Origin: Hamiltosporidium magnivora
Lineage: Eukaryota > Microsporidia > Dubosqiidae
Length of the DNA: 14,144 bases
Reading direction: 5' to 3'
Assembly: GCA_004325065.1 (NCBI GenBank)
Contig: PITI01000340.1
Span: 1-14,144, forward strand
Part shown: positions 8,765-14,144 of the stretch, in pieces
Numbering within the stretch: the stretch's first letter is position 1
Layout: each line of letters begins with the position of its first letter
Program-made: the position numbers and the translations under genes
Notes under the pieces: generated by a model
Database searches by the model: none
Seen by the model: the letters and a program-made list of their open reading frames with translations, nothing else
What the model was told of the DNA's origin: nothing

Positions 8765-9133
8765 CTAAGTAGCTGCAACTTCGAGCTCATCAGTATTCAT
8801 TAAATTAAAAATTTCGGGTTTAGCCCCTAAAGGTGTGTAGAACCCATTTGATTGAAGTGAAAATTTCCTGAATTCCGTTAAATCAAATGTTCGCAGGTCT
8901 GAACGTGTCTTGCGCTTAAGCAAGACATAAATTCGTTTAAAATTCTAAGATTTTAAACCCGATCTACTACATCCCATATATATTTATGTGCTCTGTATAT
9001 GTTCCCCTGAATGTTCATATTTCTTATCAGAGGTATAATAGGATAGCATTTATTGCTTTTTTAAAGGTATTTTCTTGTATTTTTTAGGTTTAATTCTTCT
9101 AACTGGTGTGAGAAAGGCTATTTTTGTATGCTT
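8765..9133 (-). pseudogene. Frameshifted gene relic, unknown family
   Basis: Three consecutive minus-strand segments read as protein but lie in different frames. Segment a (9133-9050, 27 codons) contains IAFLTPVRRIKPKKYKKIPL. Segment b (9060-8953, 35 codons) contains CYPIIPLIRNMNIQGNIYRA followed by HKYIWDVVDRV. Segment c (8944-8765, 59 codons ending in TAG) contains SDLRTFDLTEFRKFSLQSNG followed by FYTPLGAKPEIFNLMNTDEL. They overlap or abut in the right order, as expected of one gene with two frameshifts. No ATG heads the series. Local G+C is raised compared with the flanks, and the hairpin at 8906-8927 falls inside. I do not recognise the protein; an old host gene or a transposon gene are both possible. 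Confidence 0.5.
8906..8927. repeat. Perfect 8-bp stem, 6-nt loop hairpin
   Basis: TGTCTTGC and GCAAGACA flank the loop GCTTAA. The hairpin lies within the third segment of the frameshifted relic, where it reads as codons, so it may have no role as RNA. Confidence 0.6.
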
Positions 9134-9909
9134 TTACATAAAAACTACTTACATATTTAATCATAGTTTTCAATCTAAACAGGTCAAATTCCAAAAAGAA
9201 TTTTTTTAAAATTCAATAATTTATAGATCTTCATTTCATATACAAATTTTCATATTAAAACCGAAAGTGTAATGCGGTTTAAATCCTACAAAAAATTGGA
9301 TGAATAGTCTACACACCAATTACTCCTAATAATTTCAAGGCAGATAATTTTTATTGTTTAATTATCATATTTATCTTAGTTTGAAATATAATTTACTAAA
9401 TGGAAAACTTTGTATTTCCAATTTTAGTAATTTATTAATCCAGAGTAATATTTTTTAAACCTTAATATTTTTTCTAAGAAATAAATTTGAGTTTTCCTTT
9501 TTTGATTTTAATTTACATTTTATAAATCTAGAATCTAAAGATCTAAAAAAAATATTGATTCATACTTACTGAGGAAATAAACGTAGTAATGTAAAGTGTT
9601 TTTATGAACTATATGTTGAAAGAACTAAATTTTAAACAGTCGAAAATAATTTTTTTTGAATAATTTATATAAGATTCATAAATTTGTTTTTTTACGAACT
9701 TTAAAATCAATCATAAATTACATATTCTTTTCATTTTTTAAATTTCTAAAATGAACTTAAAAAATATATTTTTCTTGTAATTTTTGTAAATTTCCTTTTT
9801 TTATTTTTGAAACCTAAAACCAATATTTTTCTCATTAAAAAAGTTAATTTCGTTCATCATTTTTCTATTTATTCAAAGAATTCGTAAAATCATAAATTTT
9901 TATTAAAAA
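9134..9909. other. AT-rich region upstream of B55 gene
   Basis: No gene is supported here. The stretch holds copy 2 of the short diverged repeat (9604-9639) and, towards its 3' end, long T- and A-rich runs that probably include the promoter of the B55 gene. I see no clear TATA box that stands out from the AT-rich background. Confidence 0.5.
9604..9639 (+). repeat. Short diverged repeat, copy 2
   Basis: Partner of 6392-6430: the copies share ATGAACTATATGTT at the start and TAAACAG at the end, with a few small indels between. Confidence 0.4.
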
Positions 9910-9969
9910 ATGAAGGTAAATACTATTTTTGACCCAAAACCAATTATTTATTATTTATTTTATTTTTAG
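9910..9969 (+). promoter_or_regulatory. Leader uORF or 5' UTR intron of B55 gene
   Basis: ATG 9910 opens a 19-codon reading frame closed by TAG 9967-9969, 13 nt before the B55 start. The same interval contains an intron-like string: GTAAAT at 9916 and a pyrimidine-rich TTATTTTATTTTTAG ending at 9969 (54 nt). If spliced, ATGAAG joins in the wrong frame. A coding exon that matched the frame would carry TGA at 9911-9913. An intron here could therefore lie only in the leader. A GACCC motif at 9931-9935 may be a CCC-type transcription signal. Which of these is used is inference. Confidence 0.35.
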
Positions 9970-9982
9970 CAACCATCCTTCA

Positions 9983-11179
9983 ATGTGGACAAATACGGAT
10001 ATTGTTCAAATCGCAAATCTTTCATCCACAACTTATAATAACACTGAACTAATTACCTTTGTAACATTTAAAAATCAAAAATTATATGTAGGACGAGCTG
10101 ATGGAAAATTTGAGTGTTACAATGATCCACAAACTAAACATTACGAATTACAAAGCCATGTTTCTGAATTTGATTATTTAGAAAGTAGCGATATTCAAGA
10201 GAAAATTGTGTGTGCTGAAATTATTCAGGATGGTGGAATTTCAGATATTCTTTTTCTTTCAAATGAAAAAAGTATTAAAGTATGGAATTGTAAATTAGAT
10301 ATTCCAACCGCAAAAATTATTTCTAAAGAAGTAAATATTCAACCTGTAACAAATAATAAGAATAGAGAAGCAAAGAATGTTATTCCAAGAAAATCTAAAC
10401 TAATGTATAAATCAGGAAGTTATAAATTTGATATGTTGAAAGAACAAAGAAATATACATCTTTATACCATAAATTCACTTCATTCATCATTAAATTCAGA
10501 GTATTTATTATCTAGCGATTATCTTAAAATAAATTTGTGGTGTACTCGTAATATGGATCAAGCATTTTGTATAATTGATATAAAACCAACTAGATATGAA
10601 GAACTTGCTTATGTTATAACATCTAGTAGATTTAAATGTGACGATGATATGGTTTTTGGTTATTCAACAAGTAAAGGAGAAATAAATATTCAAGATCTTA
10701 GAATAAAAAGTTCATCGGGAAAGGTTATGACAATGGGAAAAAGAACGAATAGTTCTGTTTTTGATGATTTGATGAAATCAATTTCGGATTTTAGGTTTTG
10801 TGATGATCATACGATTGTAGCACGAGATCTAAGTTCTCTCACATTATTTGATACGAGAAATACAAATAAAGAATTAAAAAGTGTGAAGGTTTTTCATTCA
10901 GATGGAAATTTAATAGATGATATTTTTGAGAGTCAAACTGCTTATGAGAAATTTTTGGTTGAAGTGAGTCAAAACAAGATTGTAACAGGCAATTTCGGTA
11001 ATAAAATATTTATTTTGGATAAAGTTTCATTTGCAACTGAAGAAATCAGTGTTGGTGAAATCAGTGATCTTGAAATTGTGGATTTTTCAACTCGAATTCG
11101 AAATATTGCAGTTGAAGATAATAATATTGTTGCTGCATTGGGAGATCAATGCTATTTTTATAAAAATGTCGATGTTTAA
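9983..11179 (+). CDS. CDC55: PP2A regulatory subunit B55 (Cdc55-like)
   Basis: This 398-residue WD40-type protein is the B55 regulatory subunit of protein phosphatase 2A. It binds the PR65 scaffold and steers the catalytic subunit to substrates, especially in mitotic exit. Family hallmarks appear in order: SHVSEFDYLESSDIQEKI (58-75), a blade ending SIKVWNCK (97-104), a hairpin-arm region (about 110-157), HLYTINSLHSS then YLLSSDYLKINLW (159-186), IIDIKPTRYEELAYVITSSRF (197-217), YSTSKGEINIQDLR (227-240), SISDFRF then ARDLSSLTLFD (266-290), IVTGNFGNKIFILD (333-346) and a closing blade ending AALGDQCYFYKN. ATG 9983 is the only in-frame start: upstream the frame has no other ATG and meets TAA at 9917. 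It is shorter than the human protein (about 447 residues) and strongly diverged, as in microsporidia. No intron interrupts the coding sequence. ATTAAA at 11201 may be the poly(A) signal. Confidence 0.93.
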   Translation: MWTNTDIVQIANLSSTTYNNTELITFVTFKNQKLYVGRADGKFECYNDPQTKHYELQSHVSEFDYLESSDIQEKIVCAEIIQDGGISDILFLSNEKSIKVWNCKLDIPTAKIISKEVNIQPVTNNKNREAKNVIPRKSKLMYKSGSYKFDMLKEQRNIHLYTINSLHSSLNSEYLLSSDYLKINLWCTRNMDQAFCIIDIKPTRYEELAYVITSSRFKCDDDMVFGYSTSKGEINIQDLRIKSSSGKVMTMGKRTNSSVFDDLMKSISDFRFCDDHTIVARDLSSLTLFDTRNTNKELKSVKVFHSDGNLIDDIFESQTAYEKFLVEVSQNKIVTGNFGNKIFILDKVSFATEEISVGEISDLEIVDFSTRIRNIAVEDNNIVAALGDQCYFYKNVDV

Positions 11180-11768
11180 CTTTTTGTAACTTGTTCTTTT
11201 ATTAAATTATTTAGATTACGAATATTTTTTTATAAATTTCATTCTTAAAAAAACTAACTGTTTAAAAAAATCAGTCTTTGGTAGGTGCAAAAATCGAAAA
11301 ACTGCTAAAAAAAATTGTAAAACTTGCTATAATTTTTTACTTTCATAAAAAAGTTTTATAAAGCATTATACAGGTTTGATAATTATTTCTAGTTTCAATT
11401 AGTGATTTGTCTAAATTTGAGACGGTTGGCTTTAAATATGTAAATTATGAATGTTTAAAGCCTCATGTTTATAAGCATAAATTTGAAATAAAAGAATGTA
11501 ACTTTTTATTACGAGGCTTTTGTAAAATATAGCTGCAATTTTTGTCTGAATTAGGATGGTTTTTTTTATAAATTGAAGTGTATCAGTTGTTAGAAATAAT
11601 TAAATCGAATTATTTTCCGATTTAAAAGTAAAGTTATTTATATTATGGTTTTCAATATACAATAATCGATTATATGAAGATTATAATCCTAAAATTTGTT
11701 CCGTCTGGTAAAAATGAAATTCCTTCACAAAATTTGACGAACTTTGATGGTAAAAGAAATATTTGATT
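11180..11768. other. AT-rich intergenic, no gene seen
   Basis: This region lies downstream of the B55 gene. It contains a short inverted repeat, TTAAATCG at 11600-11607 and CGATTTAA at 11618-11625, and otherwise low-complexity sequence with frequent stops. Confidence 0.55.
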
Positions 11769-11977
11769 TTTATTTAATAGCTCGCTCCTTCTCTATGGAG
11801 AGAACAGAACCCAACAGTGAATCAAAGCTTCTTCAAGTTATAGATGTTCAAATCACAATTTTCTTTTGATTGGCATGGTTTTCAACCTCACGCAAACTTT
11901 CTGAACGAAAGATAAAGAGTGCACCAACCGGGGGATCTAATCCGGCTCAACGGAAGTAAATTCTGATATCCTAATCA
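11769..11977 (-). repeat. Dispersed repeat, copy B
   Basis: This is the inverted partner of 2829-3033. Read on the minus strand it follows copy A from TGATTAGGAT to the AAATAAA end, with one small net length change in the core. It encodes ESLREVENHANQKKIV where copy A has ESLRDAESLVHQKKIV, then meets a TGA, so it is more decayed. On the plus strand a different frame runs from ATG 11747 to TGA 11867 (40 codons) and on to TAA 11957; I treat it as incidental. The plus strand also shows GGATCTAATCC, close to a Pol III B box, and TGGCATGG about 60 nt earlier as a poor A-box candidate. No full tRNA fold can be formed. Confidence 0.7.
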
Positions 11978-12199
11978 ATATAAAAATATTAAATCTATTT
12001 AATTGAAACTAAAAAACATTGTTTTTCCTTTTAACTTAAAATAGCATTTCAATGGAAGCAGTGTAGCTCAAAATTTCATTAATTTTCCATGATTTTGTAT
12101 TTCCTTTGTGGTACCAATAGTATAAAAACTAAGACATGTAAAATAAAAAATTTCCTGTATTTCTTTAATATTATGTTCTGAAAAAAAGCATAATCTAAA

Positions 12200-12586
12200 C
12201 TAAATTATATGTTCAAATTGATTCGATTGAAATTCTTGCATAAAGATTTGCAGACTATTTATTATGGTCAAGATAGGTTCTAATTCGTCGAGCGTTTTGA
12301 TAAAATTGATAATAGAGTCTTCTAGCCGGTAATCTATGTTTTTAACAGAGTAAGCTTTAATAGCTGAATTCCTTATAACAGTAATTAATTTACATTCATC
12401 ATGATTAAATTGATTATAAAGAACAGTTGGATCCATGAAAAACATACAACTTTTGTAGAAAAACATGCTTTCCAGTAGCCTAATGATCAAAAAATCAGAA
12501 TTTCCTTCCGAAAAAACTATGTAACCTTCAATCGGTATAAGCTTTTCTTTGAATAAAAGAGGTTTTTCAGACAGAAAAAGCGACAT
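12200..12586 (-). CDS. Hypothetical protein, 128 aa
   Basis: ATG 12586 opens an uninterrupted frame ending in TAG. The translation is protein-like and mixed in composition: LLFKEKLIPIEGYIVFSEGN near the N-terminus, a hydrophobic LLESMFFYKSCMFFMDP at 37-53, an acidic DYRLEDS (85-91) and an amphipathic helical C-terminus (94-122). No catalytic motif or clear transmembrane domain is visible and I do not recognise a family. CCC occurs 20 nt before the ATG (GAGCCCTTTGG), as in many microsporidian promoters. Coding-like but broken sequence lies just upstream on the same strand (12654-12794), so this could be the surviving 3' part of a longer gene rather than a complete one. Confidence 0.6.
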   Translation of the reverse strand: MSLFLSEKPLLFKEKLIPIEGYIVFSEGNSDFLIIRLLESMFFYKSCMFFMDPTVLYNQFNHDECKLITVIRNSAIKAYSVKNIDYRLEDSIINFIKTLDELEPILTIINSLQIFMQEFQSNQFEHII

Positions 12587-12604
12587 TCAAAAGAATAATA
12601 TCCA

Positions 12605-12615
12605 AAGGGCTCGAA
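12605..12615 (-). promoter_or_regulatory. CCC-type upstream motif
   Basis: GAGCCCTTTGG on the minus strand places CCC 20 nt before ATG 12586. CCC-like motifs close to the start are described for several microsporidia. The role here is inferred from position and sequence only. Confidence 0.35.
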
Positions 12616-12653
12616 AAAATATTTAAAGTTCTATTCACTTTCGAATTACATTC

Positions 12654-12794
12654 TTATCCGTCAGAATCAAACAAGCACAAATCTGAATTTTTTTCAATAG
12701 CTAGAATATGATGTATAAATTCTATTGTATTTGGCATAGGCTTGAAAAAGACCAGAATGTTGAAATGACGAAATCTAATAGAAAAAATAGATAG
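12654..12794 (-). pseudogene. Broken coding segment upstream of the 128-aa gene
   Basis: A minus-strand frame is open for 46 codons between a stop at about 12795 and TAA at 12654. It reads RHFNILVFFKPMPNTIEF and then IHHILAIEKNSDLCLFDSDG, which looks like genuine protein. After the stop the same frame continues with KVNRTLNIFSSPLDIILL and runs into the start of the 128-aa gene in a different frame. Further upstream, to about 12840, another frame is open (FIRDPLKQFLNYLFFLLDF). It is probably a decayed neighbour or the lost N-terminal part of the same gene. Confidence 0.35.
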
Positions 12795-14144
12795 TTAAGA
12801 AATTGCTTTAATGGATCTCGAATAAACAAATTTCCAGAATTTCAATTTAATTTCATCGCGGTTAAACCACCATGATTGTAAAGCAAGCTATTTTTTTGTG
12901 TTTTTATTTTATAACTAAAAGGACCAATTGGCTATGTCAAGTTTCAAACAATGCAATTTGCCCAACTCCTAACAAATGTTATTAATATGTGTTTTCTTTG
13001 GTAAAATCTAATAAATATTAAATTTATAGAAATATATGTTTAAACGAATAATCTCGTTGATTAACATAAGTAAAACACTTATTTTGAACTGATATTCTAG
13101 AAAATACAATCGGAATATTTAACCAAATTGTGCGATTTTTTGTATAATAGTCTGTGTAAACTAACTTGGATTTTTATCAAAGCAAAGACATAAGAAATCA
13201 TTTTAAAAATATAAAAATGAATTAATATAATTAAAAATTCCAGTGTTTTGATTTATCGATTCCCATTTCGAGATGAGACTAAAACAACACATAAACTATA
13301 TGAGGTTTGTATTGTAGGAAAATGGATTTAGGTGTCCAATTATTATAGATATTAAAAATAGACAATAAAAATATTCAAATCCAAGAAAAGATATTAATTT
13401 TATAGCTATGATCTTAACTGCTTAACTATATCCGTCATCCAATAGATAGATTTATTTTATATTATCGTGTTTTTATTATATCGCGAGGTTTCATATTATA
13501 TTTATATCATAGAAAGTGGTTTATCAAATACAATCAATATCCTAGATCTTAAATTATATTGTGAAATGAAGTTAAATTAAATATTCGCTTTAGAAAGTTT
13601 AGGCTAGGTTTTCATTGTGAATTTTTAAGCTTACAGTCTTTTAAGGGCAATATCTATGATTATTTTCTCAATGAAATATCATTTTCTATCGTATTACTAC
13701 AGCATTTTTCAATTATTATCATCTGCTAACTCGAATATTTTCATGTTTTGATAAAAAAAAAAGTCACTTCGGCTATTTTAGGACAATGAAAAGGGTATTT
13801 TTCTTTTGAAACTAAATCGTGGTTGTATAAATATAATTTAATATAAGTGATTTTGATTTCATTTTTTAGAAAATAATCATACACGGTATTTCTAAATAAA
13901 AAAGACGTATTTATAGCAAATAATATTCACCAAGGTTTTTTGTTTAAATAATATACATCATATCATAATAAGGTATCTTTAAAATTTCTGACTTATAAAA
14001 TTAAAATTTTTGCGTTTAAGAACCAATACAGTATGTTTTTATGTATCTGGTTATGTTTTCTATTTATAAACCGATTTAATTTGATAACAGACACTAAATC
14101 AAATAAAAATTACCAAAAAAAGATTTAAATCGATATTTTGGTAA
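12795..14144. other. AT-rich intergenic, no gene seen
   Basis: Apart from scraps of coding-like sequence near 12800-12970 on the minus strand, I see no open frame of note, RNA gene or repeat. The remainder to the window end is low-complexity AT-rich DNA. Confidence 0.5.

Noticed and set aside
9916..9969. Coding intron in the B55 gene
   Set aside because: The GT...AG borders look good, but joining ATGAAG to the downstream exon gives the wrong frame, and the frame that would match has TGA at 9911-9913.
9929..9982. N-terminal extension of B55 from a TTG codon at 9929
   Set aside because: TTG is not a usual nuclear start, the added residues are AT-driven and hydrophobic, and ATG 9983 fits the family N-terminus.
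11747..11869. 40-codon plus-strand ORF starting at ATG 11747
   Set aside because: It overlaps dispersed-repeat copy B, where the minus-strand frame is the one conserved with copy A.
11870..11955. Possible tRNA gene around the B-box-like GGATCTAATCC
   Set aside because: The T stem pairs at only three of five positions, no acceptor stem forms with the sequence that follows, and no clear anticodon arm is present. It belongs to the dispersed repeat.

Overview
The window looks like gene-poor, very AT-rich DNA from a eukaryote with a reduced gene set. The best fit is a microsporidian with an expanded, repeat-laden genome (Hamiltosporidium or Edhazardia type). The reasons are an intronless and strongly diverged protein phosphatase 2A B55 gene, short genes separated by kilobases of AT-rich DNA, a CCC motif about 20 nt before one start codon, and traces of transposons of animal type. 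The organism is inferred from these traits; no rRNA or tRNA is present to confirm it.

Three genes look intact. At 5085-5549 (-) lies a 154-residue protein with an N-terminal PPTY motif and about three membrane segments. At 9983-11179 (+) lies a 398-residue WD-repeat protein recognisable as the B55/Cdc55 regulatory subunit of PP2A. At 12200-12586 (-) lies a 128-residue protein of unknown function, with coding-like but broken sequence directly upstream.

Much of the rest is a graveyard. Blocks with more G+C than their surroundings carry broken coding sequence: 1218-2165, 2829-3033, 3682-3930, 8081-8444, 8765-9133 and 11769-11977. The blocks at 2829-3033 and 11769-11977 are two diverged, oppositely oriented copies of one dispersed repeat. 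A likely hAT-type non-autonomous transposon lies at about 6670-7414 and a mariner-like terminal repeat at 3425-3463. Two AT-rich inverted-repeat units lie at 7789-7881 and 8637-8717.

Remaining stretches (1-1217, 2166-2828, 3034-3424, 3931-5083, 5550-6669, 9134-9909, 11180-11768, 12795-14144) are AT-rich with no gene I can support. The three intact genes do not form an operon or a visible pathway. No previously undescribed multi-gene system is evident. The most informative features are the relic and repeat landscape, the odd leader of the B55 gene and the PPxY membrane protein.
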